From Chitinimonas viridis (GTDB lineage: Bacteria > Pseudomonadota > Gammaproteobacteria > Burkholderiales > Chitinimonadaceae): a DNA stretch of 64,000 bases. Where the stretch lies: the NCBI RefSeq assembly GCF_030409555.1, contig NZ_JAUFPU010000002.1, positions 1 through 64,000 on the forward strand, read 5' to 3'. Shown here one piece after another: positions 33,609 to 41,909 of the stretch; position 1 is the first letter of the stretch, and each line of letters begins with the position of its first letter. The notes below the pieces were generated by a model. That model saw only the letters and a list, made by a program, of their open reading frames with translations. It was not told where the DNA came from and made no database searches. The translations under genes and the position numbers were made by a program.

Positions 33609-33624
33609 GGGCACGGTCATTGCG
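33609..33624 (+). promoter_or_regulatory. Sigma-54-like promoter upstream of mobA
   Basis: GGGCACGGTCATTGCG keeps GG-N10-GC with CACG and TTGC; only the outer bases differ from consensus. The predicted start near 33635 is about 100 bp before mobA. Confidence 0.5.
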
Positions 33625-33733
33625 ATCTATGATCGTGCAGTGCACCAAAATATAAATAGCAGCTGATTTCTGCACCATAACCTACCCCGTCGGCCTCGCC
33701 GACGCACCACCCTAGTGCAACAGAGGCTTCATC

Positions 33734-34303
33734 ATGACCATATCGGTACCCTGGCAGCCCGAACTCGATGCACTTATCCTCTGCGCCAGCGCACAGCGCC
33801 CTCATGGTGACAAAGGCCTGAAACTGCATGGCGGCAAACCACTGGTGGTGCACGCCCGCGAGCGGCTGGCACGGCAGAGCTGCCCGGCCGATACCCTCTA
33901 TGCCAGCACCAACGGCCAGCACGAGGTCTACCAGGGCCTGGGCTTCGAGCCGCTGGCCGACAACTACGAGGGCTGGCCCGGCCCCCTCGCCGCCCTTGAG
34001 GCGGCGCTGGCAGCCAGCGATGCCGATTGCTTGCTGGTCATCCCCTGCGACCTGCCCGAGCTGCCGGCCGATGCTGCCGCCAAGCTATGGCGCCCCCTGG
34101 CCCTCAGCGATGCCCCCTATGCCTATGCCGTCTGCGATGGCGCCGAGCCCTCGGGCGTGTGCCTGCTGACCCATCGCGTTCTGCCTCAGCTGCGCCGCCG
34201 GCTGGATGGCCCAAGGGTGGAACTGGTGGAATGGCTGCGCGAACCCGGCGGTGTCGCCGTCGCCTTTGCCGATGGCGCCGCTTTCTGCCCGGTGGCTGCC
34301 TGA
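33734..34303 (+). CDS. mobA: Molybdenum cofactor guanylyltransferase-like protein
   Basis: 189 residues of the MobA nucleotidyltransferase fold. It has the K-GL turn (GDKGLKLHGGKPLVVHARERL), the metal-site stretch LLVIPCDLPELP and the GPLAALEAAL helix. The N-terminal nucleotide loop, normally LAGG-x-S-x-R-MG, reads LCASAQRPH, so the double glycine and Arg pattern is changed. It should attach GMP to molybdopterin to give the cofactor of NasA. Activity is uncertain because of the altered loop. Confidence 0.8.
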   Translation: MTISVPWQPELDALILCASAQRPHGDKGLKLHGGKPLVVHARERLARQSCPADTLYASTNGQHEVYQGLGFEPLADNYEGWPGPLAALEAALAASDADCLLVIPCDLPELPADAAAKLWRPLALSDAPYAYAVCDGAEPSGVCLLTHRVLPQLRRRLDGPRVELVEWLREPGGVAVAFADGAAFCPVAA

Positions 34304-34526
34304 TCAACGCGGTCGGCCAGCAAGCAGATGGGGGCTAGCCTGCTCGCCGTCTGGTTGAGTCGTATCAGCCTTTGGATGGGCGGCGTGCGCCTGGCCCTTC
34401 AGCCGACCAGACTGCGAACGACACGGCAAAATGATTGTTCATCGACACCAAGGCAGGGCTCGCACAACAGCGCCAAGCAGGCCTACACTAACGTCATAGA
34501 AGGCACTCTTGCCCGACCAAGCCAGC

Positions 34527-35540
34527 ATGAACCCATCGGACACTCCTACCGCCACGGCACACAAGGTACTGATCGACAGCTACGGCCGCCGCATCGATTA
34601 CCTGCGCCTGAGCGTGACCGACCGCTGCGACCTGCGTTGCAACTACTGCCTGCCCAAGGGCTTCAAGGGCTTTGAAGAGCCGGATCACTGGCTGACCTTT
34701 GACGAAATCGAGCGGGTGGTGGGCGCCTTCACCCGCCTCGGCGTGCGGCGGGTCAGGCTTACTGGCGGCGAGCCCTTGCTGCGGCGTGATCTCCCCATCC
34801 TGGCAGGCAAGCTGAGCGCCTTGCCCGGCCTTCAGGACCTCTCGCTCTCCACCAATGCCACCCAGATGGCCAGGCATGCACTGGCGCTCAAGGCAGCGGG
34901 CATCACCCGCCTCAATGTCAGCCTCGACAGCCTGCAGGGCGAGCGACTGGCCAGCATTGCCGGCCGCGATGTTCTGGCCGACGTATTGGCCGGGCTGGAC
35001 GCTGCCGCCGCTGCCGGCTTCGCCCCGGTCAAGATCAATATGGTGGTACAGGCCGGCGTCAATGACGACGAAATCGACGCCATCGTCGCCTACTGCATGG
35101 AACGCGGCTTTATCTTGCGCCTGATCGAACTGATGCCGGTGGGCGATACTGGCCGTACCGCCCAGTATCTCGATCTGCAAGCCGTGGTGGTCAACCAGGC
35201 CCAACGGCTGGGCCTGACTGCCAGCGCCACCGAGCTGGGCGGCGGCCCCGCACGCTACTGGCGCAGCCAGGATGGCCGCTTCACACTGGGTGCCATCACC
35301 CCCATATCCCAGCACTTCTGCGCCAGTTGCAACCGCGTGCGGCTGAGTGTGGACGGCACGCTCTACCTCTGCCTGGGCCAGGATGACAAACTGGCCCTGC
35401 GCCCTTTGCTGCGCACCGGCATAGACGACGCCGGGCTGGAGGCCGCCATCCTGGGGGCGATTGGCCGCAAGCCCGAACGCCACGAGTTCCGCGAGCAGCC
35501 GGACAAGATCATCCGCTTTATGTCCGCCACCGGTGGCTGA
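34527..35540 (+). CDS. moaA: GTP 3',8-cyclase MoaA
   Basis: 337 residues; a radical-SAM enzyme for the first step of molybdopterin synthesis. The SAM cluster cysteines are 34, 38 and 41 (CDLRCNYC), the C-terminal cluster starts CASCNRVR, and the essential GG tail closes the protein (SATGG). I use the ATG at 34527; a TTG at 34509 would add six residues. It follows mobA by about 220 bp with no clear promoter seen. Confidence 0.94.
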   Translation: MNPSDTPTATAHKVLIDSYGRRIDYLRLSVTDRCDLRCNYCLPKGFKGFEEPDHWLTFDEIERVVGAFTRLGVRRVRLTGGEPLLRRDLPILAGKLSALPGLQDLSLSTNATQMARHALALKAAGITRLNVSLDSLQGERLASIAGRDVLADVLAGLDAAAAAGFAPVKINMVVQAGVNDDEIDAIVAYCMERGFILRLIELMPVGDTGRTAQYLDLQAVVVNQAQRLGLTASATELGGGPARYWRSQDGRFTLGAITPISQHFCASCNRVRLSVDGTLYLCLGQDDKLALRPLLRTGIDDAGLEAAILGAIGRKPERHEFREQPDKIIRFMSATGG

Positions 35541-35658
35541 AACAAAAGCCGCAGCAGCAAGAAATCCACCCCAAAACCACCGGCCCAAAGCAGCCCTTTT
35601 GGGAACAAGCACTTAGCGCTGCACCGCACCAAACTGGGCAAAAATGCATCCAAAACGC

Positions 35659-35686
35659 TTGACATGGTTACAACACCCCCTATAAT
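35659..35686 (+). promoter_or_regulatory. Consensus sigma-70 promoter of the tRNA-Gly cluster
   Basis: TTGACA and TATAAT are both perfect, separated by 16 bp. The predicted start is about 30 bp before the first tRNA. Confidence 0.88.
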
Positions 35687-35720
35687 TGCGGCCTTCGCAA
35701 CACACAACGCGAAAAACAAA

Positions 35721-35796
35721 GCGGGAGTAGCTCAGTTGGTAGAGCGCAACCTTGCCAAGGTTGAGGTCGAGAGTTCGAGACTCTTCTCCCGCTCCA
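35721..35796 (+). tRNA. tRNA-Gly (GCC), copy 1
   Basis: A 76-nt cloverleaf with encoded CCA. The anticodon arm reads CCTT-GCC-AAGG, the T arm includes GTTCGAG, and the acceptor stem pairs GCGGGAG with CTCCCGC. Confidence 0.97.
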
Positions 35797-35826
35797 AACT
35801 GTTTAAGCGTGTGTGGTAGGTGCAAA

Positions 35827-35902
35827 GCGGGAGTAGCTCAGTTGGTAGAGCGCAACCTTGCCAAGGTTGAGGTCGAGAGTTCGAGACTCTTCTCCCGCTC
35901 CA
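35827..35902 (+). tRNA. tRNA-Gly (GCC), copy 2
   Basis: Identical in sequence to the first copy. It begins 30 bp downstream. Confidence 0.97.
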
Positions 35903-35926
35903 GTGCACTTATGCTTGCGATACAAT

Positions 35927-36002
35927 GCGGGAGTAGCTCAGTTGGTAGAGCGCAACCTTGCCAAGGTTGAGGTCGAGAGTTCGAGACTCTTCTCCCGCTC
36001 CA
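35927..36002 (+). tRNA. tRNA-Gly (GCC), copy 3
   Basis: Identical to the other two copies. A terminator follows at 36014. Confidence 0.97.
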
Positions 36003-36013
36003 GATACCGCAAG

Positions 36014-36041
36014 AAGGGAAAGCAGCGACTTTCCCTTTTTC
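36014..36041 (+). terminator. Terminator after tRNA-Gly copy 3
   Basis: AAGGGAAA pairs with TTTCCCTT, followed by a T-run. tRNA-Cys lies beyond it, so the stop may be partial. Confidence 0.7.
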
Positions 36042-36054
36042 GTCTGCAAGTCAC

Positions 36055-36128
36055 GGCGGGTTAGCAAAGTGGTTATGCAGCGGATTGCAAATCCGTCTAC
36101 ATCGGTTCGATTCCGGTACCCGCCTCCA
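36055..36128 (+). tRNA. tRNA-Cys (GCA)
   Basis: A 74-nt cloverleaf with encoded CCA and anticodon loop ATT-GCA-AAT. The acceptor stem pairs GGCGGGT with ACCCGCC. Confidence 0.96.
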
Positions 36129-36143
36129 AAAATTATCAAAGAC

Positions 36144-36170
36144 AAAGCCCGCTATAGCGGGCTTTTTCCT
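36144..36170 (+). terminator. Terminator after tRNA-Cys
   Basis: AAAGCCCGCT pairs with AGCGGGCTTT around a two-base centre and ends in a T-run. Confidence 0.85.
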
Positions 36171-36464
36171 TTGTCCGTGCCTGGCCAATACATCGGTGAC
36201 AGCGATCCTTTGCTCCGCAATTCTGCGGCTTGCTCCGCAAAGCTACTGTGTTGGGTCCGATAGATCGCCCTTGCGGTCCCGTACATAGTGGTCGGCCATG
36301 CCAAGGTTTGCATGACCAAGCTGCCACTTGTTGTTGCCACTACCTTTCCAGCCTTATCAAACCGCACTCGGAATGCAGTATGGGTCAGCAGCCTGCCCTG
36401 TTTCACTGACCAAGCGCTTGAGTGCATCGACCGCGTAGCCTTTCCTACACTGCAGAATGCGCGC
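36171..36464. other. Gene-free stretch downstream of tRNA-Cys
   Basis: Nothing recognisable. TTGCTCCGCAA occurs twice (near 36209 and 36231). Position next to a tRNA would suit an integration scar, but no integrase or att repeat is seen. Confidence 0.4.
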
Positions 36465-36830
36465 CTAGTAGCGCCAGTGGCAGAGAAACAGGTAGGCGAC
36501 GGTAATCTGCATGGTCACCACCAGCGCACCACTGGCAATCATGCCGGTGAGCCCGGCCAGTAGACTGGACGCCAGCGGTAGCATCACGCCGGCATGGCCC
36601 AGTTGCTCGATCAGGAAGATGCCGCCCAGCAGCAGGAAAAAGATCATCGACCACTTGATGATATAAGCAGGCAGGTACACCCTGTGCTCGCGGTTATAGC
36701 GATAGGCTGCCGCTTGCTCCAGCAGGTTGCCCTTGCTGACATCCTTGAACATCCAGAAAGGCCAGAAGTAGAGATAGAGCAAGGCGCTCAGCGAAATGCT
36801 CTCTTCTGCATCGCAAGTGGTAGTGGCCAT
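36465..36830 (-). CDS. Small membrane protein, unknown family
   Basis: 121 residues from MATTTCDAEESISLSALL. A first hydrophobic stretch (LYLYFWPFWMF) is followed by a basic loop and three membrane helices covering about 55-118. It ends YLFLCHWRY. I do not recognise the family. It faces away from yceH, and the two share a 160-bp upstream region. Confidence 0.6.
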   Translation of the reverse strand: MATTTCDAEESISLSALLYLYFWPFWMFKDVSKGNLLEQAAAYRYNREHRVYLPAYIIKWSMIFFLLLGGIFLIEQLGHAGVMLPLASSLLAGLTGMIASGALVVTMQITVAYLFLCHWRY

Positions 36831-36990
36831 GGCCGTGTCCTCAGAAGGGGCGAGGTGTTTTCTATCAACATGGCTCACGCCGGCACCGTTTGCATGGCCG
36901 TTCGGCGGAAAGCTGCAAACTGGCAAACGAGCGCTGATATTGCTGCGCCAGCTTGGCATAATGATGGGCTGTGCCTTTACTGGATGACCC

Positions 36991-37635
36991 ATGCCTGCCC
37001 TGACCGAACTGTCGCTACTGGAAACCCGCGTGCTGGGTGTGCTGCTGGAAAAACAGCGCACCGTACCCGATACCTACCCGCTTTCGCTGAATGCGCTCAC
37101 CGCAGGATGCAACCAGAAGACCAGCCGCGATCCGGTGCTGGACGCCAGCGAGGCCGATGTGGCCGAAGCCATCGTCAATCTCAAGCGGCAGAGCCTGGTG
37201 ATGGAAAGCAGCGGCGGCCGCGTCACCCGCTACGCGCACAACTTCGAGCGGGGGATAGGCGTGCCCACCCAGGCGGCCGCCCTGCTGACGATACTGATGC
37301 TGCGGGGACCGCAAACCGCTGGCGAGCTGCGCATCAATTGCGAACGCCTGCACAAGTTTGCCGATATCGGCACGGTAGAGGCCTTCCTGCAGGAGCTGGC
37401 CGAACGTGCCGAAGGCCCCTTGGTCACCGAGCTGCCACGCCAGCCGGGTGCCCGCGAGAATCGCTGGGCCCACCTGCTATCGGGCCAGCCCAGTGCAGAG
37501 CAGTTGGCGGCCCCCGTCGCCAGCGGCAATACTGCAGGCAGCAACGGATTGGAAGCCCGCGTCAGCCGGCTGGAAGACGAAGTCGCCCAGTTGCGTACGG
37601 CGCTTGCGCAACTGCAGGCGGCGCTAGGCAACTGA
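36991..37635 (+). CDS. yceH: YceH family (DUF480) protein
   Basis: 214 residues. Two winged-helix-like repeats are visible: [41 protein letters not shown] at the start and [10 protein letters not shown] with [17 protein letters not shown] in the middle, typical of YceH. A coiled-coil tail ([23 protein letters not shown]) closes it. The role is not firmly known. Confidence 0.92.
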   Translation: MPALTELSLLETRVLGVLLEKQRTVPDTYPLSLNALTAGCNQKTSRDPVLDASEADVAEAIVNLKRQSLVMESSGGRVTRYAHNFERGIGVPTQAAALLTILMLRGPQTAGELRINCERLHKFADIGTVEAFLQELAERAEGPLVTELPRQPGARENRWAHLLSGQPSAEQLAAPVASGNTAGSNGLEARVSRLEDEVAQLRTALAQLQAALGN

Positions 37636-37864
37636 TTAGACCTATTTTTGTATAGTACAATAAGAGTCACTAGCAAAACCCAGCGTGGCTGGTTATGACT
37701 AGGCGTGTGAGCGATGGCGCGCGCAGCAGACAATACGTAGGTGCCACAAGCTCGCACAACAACGCCAGCAGGGTTTTGTTAGCGGCTCTCATACAGCACA
37801 ACAAACAAGAGCAGACTCGCCTAGTGCCGCCCAAGTACAGCAGGCAAACCAAGAGGAAAAACGC

Positions 37865-38584
37865 GTGAGCAAAGACGCCCCCAAGACTCCGGTCATCACC
37901 GAATACACCCCAGTATCCAGCCGCATACGCGAGCGTCTGCGCAATGCGCAGCAGCGTTTTCACGCCAATGACAATATCGCCGCCTATATCGAGCCCGGCG
38001 AACTGGAAGCCCTGCTGGATGAAGTAGCAGGCAAGATGAAGGGGGTGCTGGAGAGCCTGGTGATCGACACCGAGAGCGACCACAACACCCAGGACACTGC
38101 CCGCCGGGTCGCCAAGATGTACCTGAACGAGGTCTTCAAGGGGCGCTACGTGGTGCAGCCGCCGGTGACCGAATTCCCCAATGTGGAGCACCTGAACGAG
38201 CTGATGATCGTTGGCCCGATCACCGTACGCAGCGCCTGCTCCCACCACTTCTGCCCCATCATCGGCAAGCTGTGGATAGGTGTGATGCCCAACCAGCATT
38301 CCAACCTGATCGGCCTGTCCAAGTACGCCCGGCTGGCGGAGTGGATCATGACCCGGCCGCAGATACAGGAAGAAGCAGTCACCCAGGTGGCCGACCTGCT
38401 ACAGGACAAGATGAATCCGGATGGCCTGGCCATCGTGATGGAAGCCGACCACTTCTGCATGACCTGGCGCGGCGTGAAGGACATGGATTCCAAGATGATC
38501 AACAGCGTGATGCGTGGCTCCTTCCTGAAGGACCCCAACCTGCGCCGCGAATTCCTGGCCCTGCTCAATAACAAGCGTCCCTGA
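37865..38584 (+). CDS. folE: GTP cyclohydrolase I
   Basis: 239 residues; makes dihydroneopterin triphosphate, the start of folate and queuosine-type pathways. The active-site segment SACSHHFCPIIGKLWIGV and the QEEAVTQVADLL and GVKDMDS motifs are intact. The zinc Cys and His residues are present. The start is preceded by AAGAGGAAAAACGC. The BLUF gene follows 10 bp later. Confidence 0.95.
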   Translation: MSKDAPKTPVITEYTPVSSRIRERLRNAQQRFHANDNIAAYIEPGELEALLDEVAGKMKGVLESLVIDTESDHNTQDTARRVAKMYLNEVFKGRYVVQPPVTEFPNVEHLNELMIVGPITVRSACSHHFCPIIGKLWIGVMPNQHSNLIGLSKYARLAEWIMTRPQIQEEAVTQVADLLQDKMNPDGLAIVMEADHFCMTWRGVKDMDSKMINSVMRGSFLKDPNLRREFLALLNNKRP

Positions 38585-38594
38585 GGTAACCACC

Positions 38595-39017
38595 ATGCTC
38601 GTCCGCCTGCTCTACGCCAGCCGCGCTTCCCAACCGCTTACGCCAGAGATGACCGAATCCATACTGGCCAAATCACGCGCCCACAATAACGACAGCGGCG
38701 TGACCGGCATACTCTGCTTTAGCGGTGACATCTTCATGCAGGTGCTGGAGGGAGGCCGCCAGCCCGTCTCCGATCTCTACAACGCCATCATCAGGGACAA
38801 GCGGCATCATGATGTGGTCCTGCTGGATTTCGAAGAAATCACCGAACGCCGTTTTTCGGGCTGGACCATGGGCCAGGTCAACCTCGCCAAGGTCAATCCC
38901 TGCACCCTGCTCAAGTATTCCGAGAAACCCTGCCTGGACCCCTTCAGCGTCAGCGGGAAGGTCTCGCTGGCCTTGCTGGAAGAGCTGATTGCCACGGCCG
39001 CCATCGTCGGGCGCTGA
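38595..39017 (+). CDS. BLUF-domain blue-light sensor
   Basis: A 140-residue stand-alone BLUF protein. The flavin-site residues line up with AppA at a constant offset of 14: Tyr7, Asn31, Gln49, Trp90 and Met92. The core (AKSRAHNNDSGVTGIL, FMQVLEGG) is intact. There is no output domain, so it must signal through a partner protein. It follows folE closely and may be co-transcribed with it. Confidence 0.92.
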   Translation: MLVRLLYASRASQPLTPEMTESILAKSRAHNNDSGVTGILCFSGDIFMQVLEGGRQPVSDLYNAIIRDKRHHDVVLLDFEEITERRFSGWTMGQVNLAKVNPCTLLKYSEKPCLDPFSVSGKVSLALLEELIATAAIVGR

Positions 39018-39031
39018 GCGAAGCGTAAATC

Positions 39032-39055
39032 AGGCACTGCCGGCCAGCAGTGCCT
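39032..39055. terminator. Hairpin between the converging BLUF and yejK genes
   Basis: AGGCACTGC pairs with GCAGTGCCT. There is no clear T-run, so it would be a weak terminator for either side. Confidence 0.4.
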
Positions 39056-40061
39056 ACTCTTCCAGCAGGGCGCGCCGGAGCTGCTCGGGGATGTCATAGA
39101 GCACCAGCGTATCGGTCTTCTTGTCGTAGATCACGGCGCCCGAGCGCAGGCTGCTGCGGTCGAATTCTATCTTCCACTTGGGCGCATTGGCCTTGAAGCG
39201 CACCAGGGGCTTGATGGCCCGGCGATCCGGCACAAAACCACTGGCCAGCTCCAGCGCCTCTCCCCCCAGGGTGTCGCGCAAACGTTCGGGTGCGTCTGGC
39301 CAAACCTGCTGCGCGATCACATCCAGGCTGACTGGCTCACTCTGCTCACCCAGCTCATCCAGGTAACCGTGGGCCCGCTCCATCAACTGGTCGCGTACCG
39401 TAGGCTCAAGCTTCTGCGCATCGGCAAACTGGTTCAGGCCCAGTACCAGCTTCTGGGTCTCCTTCAAGGCGATCACCACATCGTTGCAGCCCAGAAACAG
39501 CTTGAAGTACTGGGCTACGTCGCCACGGCCTTTCAGAAAGCTGATATAGCGCTCCGCCCCGCGTAGCCAGGCCGTCATGTCCACCCGCCCTGCCACCCGT
39601 ACGTTGGCCAGGTCCAGATGGATATTGTCGACAATCTCCAGCCCATCGGTAATGGCCGAGCCTACCGCCTCAGTGATCAGCACCACCAGCAGGCAGTCCG
39701 AGATGCTGTTGTTGATGCGGGCAATCAGGACATATCCCCCGCTTGCCAGCTGTTCCTGGTCTGCCCGCACCTGCAGGTGCTGCATCATCAGGTGCGAAAG
39801 GCCGACAAAGTCGAGACTGTGCTCCACCACATGCTGTCGCACGAAACGCGCCATGGGGAAGTTGTCTTCATCATCCTCAAAACGCCCATAGCCCTTGCCC
39901 GGTCGCTCGGCATAGTGCTGGCAGAGGTGATCAACCAGGCGCTGCACCGATTCCGTCACCGGCACGGTCGCGTGGCGCAAGGCCACACTGGCGGGGCCGT
40001 GGGGATCCTTGTTGAGCTTGTGGACGATCAGGTCGGTGATGGTGTGCTGGAGGAGGGTCAT
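39054..40061 (-). CDS. yejK: Nucleoid-associated protein YejK/NdpA
   Basis: 335 residues. The N-terminal IVHKLNKDPHGPASVALRHATVPV region, the GGYVLIARINNS strand, the ADAQKL..RDQLMERAHGYL region and the final RFKANAPKWKIEFDRSSL..VIYDKKTDTLVLYDIPEQLRRAL are family features. It is a 37-kDa nucleoid protein whose role is poorly known. It converges on the BLUF gene. Confidence 0.92.
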   Translation of the reverse strand: MTLLQHTITDLIVHKLNKDPHGPASVALRHATVPVTESVQRLVDHLCQHYAERPGKGYGRFEDDEDNFPMARFVRQHVVEHSLDFVGLSHLMMQHLQVRADQEQLASGGYVLIARINNSISDCLLVVLITEAVGSAITDGLEIVDNIHLDLANVRVAGRVDMTAWLRGAERYISFLKGRGDVAQYFKLFLGCNDVVIALKETQKLVLGLNQFADAQKLEPTVRDQLMERAHGYLDELGEQSEPVSLDVIAQQVWPDAPERLRDTLGGEALELASGFVPDRRAIKPLVRFKANAPKWKIEFDRSSLRSGAVIYDKKTDTLVLYDIPEQLRRALLEE

Positions 40062-40140
40062 GCAGGCGGCTCAGGTCTGTAGCGAGCCGCATTTTCGCAT
40101 GCGCCGGCCTGGGCCGGCAGCACGATGCGCGTAAAGGGGG

Positions 40141-40470
40141 CTATTCGCTCACATCATAGAAAGTATCGCCCTCATCACCCTTGTCGAAAGCCGCACCTGC
40201 CGGCGAAGCCAGCAAGGGAATGATGGTCTCGTCGTAGTTGGCGATCACATTGACGTCGAGCAGGCTGAAATTCTTGGGATTATCGATATAGGCATCGCTC
40301 TCGTTGCCCGCAAAAAAACGCCAGCCGCTGTCGTGCTCATCCTCTGGCTCATCACGATACATATAGCCAACCGGGTAACCCTCTACCGTAATCATGTCCG
40401 TCACCATGGCCAGGCCATAGCCCACTGCGAGGTCACGGATTTGGCTCTTGTCCAGCTTGTAGTGCTTCAT
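40141..40470 (-). CDS. DUF2185 (Imm33-like) protein
   Basis: 109 residues from MKHYKLDKSQIRDLAVG. The motif set GYPVGYMYRDEPEDEHDSGWRF, ESDAYIDNPKNFSLLDVNVIA and LLASPAGAAF is typical of DUF2185, a family also listed among polymorphic-toxin immunity proteins. No toxin is nearby, so it may be a free-standing member. Confidence 0.8.
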   Translation of the reverse strand: MKHYKLDKSQIRDLAVGYGLAMVTDMITVEGYPVGYMYRDEPEDEHDSGWRFFAGNESDAYIDNPKNFSLLDVNVIANYDETIIPLLASPAGAAFDKGDEGDTFYDVSE

Positions 40471-40656
40471 GGCATTGGCCTTTCCTGTTATGTCCAGGCT
40501 CAGGATACGCAAGCGGCGCGACCGCGTCATGCTCCCCACTGGCAATCGCGCTAAAGTTTTCCAGCCAGTTTCCGATAAGTCACTCAGCAGGCAGCACTTT
40601 ATCGCTGCACAGCATGGGCCGGCACAACCGGTAATCGACAGACAAAGGAGCGCGAC

Positions 40657-41010
40657 GTGTTGGTGGTGCGCAAATTAGGCGAAGGCAGCAATATGCAGGA
40701 GCAGGTGCAAAGCCACTATGGCCGCAGCATCGCCGCCAGCGAACTGCCGCCCGCCACTGCCGCAGACCATCCTTCACGCCAACCAGCCCTTCAGGCCGCC
40801 ACCAACCCAGGTTGGCAGGCCGCCCTGGCAGATGCCATGGCCCGCACCGGCGCCCTGGCCGAAGTGCAAGCCGCCCTGCGCGAGCAGGAACGCCTGCTGG
40901 CTGAGCGCGAACGCCAGCTGGCCCAGCGCGAACAAGCCATGCAGCCACGCCAGGCCCAGGCCGACGAACTATTCGGCTGGCGCACCATGCTCTACGGTAC
41001 GGGACGCTGA
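40657..41010 (+). CDS. Hypothetical coiled-coil protein
   Basis: 117 residues starting at GTG (40657) after AAAGGAG at the right spacing. The middle (LAEVQAALREQERLLAERERQLAQREQAM) is a clear coiled coil; the tail is ADELFGWRTMLYGTGR. An inner ATG at 40693 is possible. I do not recognise the family. Confidence 0.6.
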   Translation: MLVVRKLGEGSNMQEQVQSHYGRSIAASELPPATAADHPSRQPALQAATNPGWQAALADAMARTGALAEVQAALREQERLLAERERQLAQREQAMQPRQAQADELFGWRTMLYGTGR

Positions 41011-41029
41011 TCGACGCTAGCCCAACAGC

Positions 41030-41061
41030 AAAAAGGCCAGTCCACCAGACTGGCCTTTTTG
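41030..41061. terminator. Bidirectional terminator
   Basis: AAAAAGGCCAGTC pairs with GACTGGCCTTTTT, with A and T runs on both sides. It serves the coiled-coil gene (+) and the membrane gene at 41084 (-). Confidence 0.9.
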
Positions 41062-41083
41062 CTGACTAACCATCACGATTACC

Positions 41084-41494
41084 TCAGCGTCGCGCATTCC
41101 AGATCGCAAACATCACTACCGCCACCACCGGCAACCACAACGGCGAGAACGCCAGCAGCACCGCCCCCAGCGCAACGGCCACGGCCAGCACCGCCACTAC
41201 GGTCGCGCCTGCCACCACCACCAGGGCAGCCACAATGGCAAAAGCCACAGCCAGGGCACCAACGATGACACCGAGCACCCCCAGCGAGACGGCAGCCACG
41301 CCCCCCAGGGGCTCTCCGTTGATATCCATGCTGAACTGGGTATTGCCACTCGCCCCCAAGGCCAATATGGCGGCGCTCAATACCACACACAGCAGTGCCA
41401 GCAACATCACCAGGCGCATCTTGCCGCGCTTCTTGGCGGGTGGCACGCTGGCCGCATCGGCATCGTTATCAAACTGCATGGTTGCTGCGCTCAT
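41084..41494 (-). CDS. Small membrane protein rich in Ala/Val
   Basis: 136 residues. A basic stretch (PPAKKRGKMRL) leads into a first helix (28-48), then a short exposed loop (GNTQFSMDINGEPLGG), then two or three long Ala/Val-rich helices to the C-terminal IWNARR. AGGAGAACAAG lies before the ATG. No family recognised. Confidence 0.65.
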   Translation of the reverse strand: MSAATMQFDNDADAASVPPAKKRGKMRLVMLLALLCVVLSAAILALGASGNTQFSMDINGEPLGGVAAVSLGVLGVIVGALAVAFAIVAALVVVAGATVVAVLAVAVALGAVLLAFSPLWLPVVAVVMFAIWNARR

Positions 41495-41907
41495 CTTGTT
41501 CTCCTGATCTTGTCCCCAGACTGGCCTTGCTGGCCGGTCTCCATGCCCCAGAGATTAGGCCTGGCCTGCAGCCTTAACGAGCGGGTCACGACACGGCGCA
41601 GAATTCGCAGGATGAAATACCGCCAGACCGGACAGGCGTAGGGGCCAATGCCACCCAGACAGGCTGCAGCAAGGTCGTCTAGCCCCGCAAGTGCACAGAT
41701 CAACCAGCACAACGCAATCGCTAGCGGTGGTGGGGTATAGACTAGTCACGCCCCCATGCACCAGGAACTAACCTACCTCTGCCCGTCAACCATGCCTGTT
41801 GGCGCCCCCGGTCCCACGCTCCAGTGGTGCCAGCGTTGAGTATGCTAAGCGGAACAAGGCCATACCTGCGATAATCCGGCCCGTCATCAAATTGTCACCA
41901 AATAGTC
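41495..41907. other. Gene-free region upstream of pit
   Basis: No gene seen. Its last 27 bp form most of a PHO-box-like array described next. The rest has no clear structure. Confidence 0.5.
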
Positions 41908-41909
41908 AT
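41881..41909 (+). promoter_or_regulatory. PHO-box-like array overlapping the pit start codon
   Basis: Three 7-base units, CCGTCAT, TTGTCAC and TAGTCAT, are separated by CAAA each time (11-bp period). This is the PhoB-box layout (CTGTCAT with 4-bp A/T spacers). The third unit includes the AT of the start ATG, so PhoB bound there would be expected to repress. Confidence 0.65.

Noticed and set aside
35721-36002. Three tandem 76-bp repeats as a possible CRISPR or satellite
   Set aside because: They are identical tRNA-Gly genes with a clear cloverleaf and anticodon. No CRISPR array was seen in the window.
36171-36464. Integration scar next to tRNA-Cys
   Set aside because: No integrase, no tRNA 3'-end duplication and no recognisable coding remnant were found.
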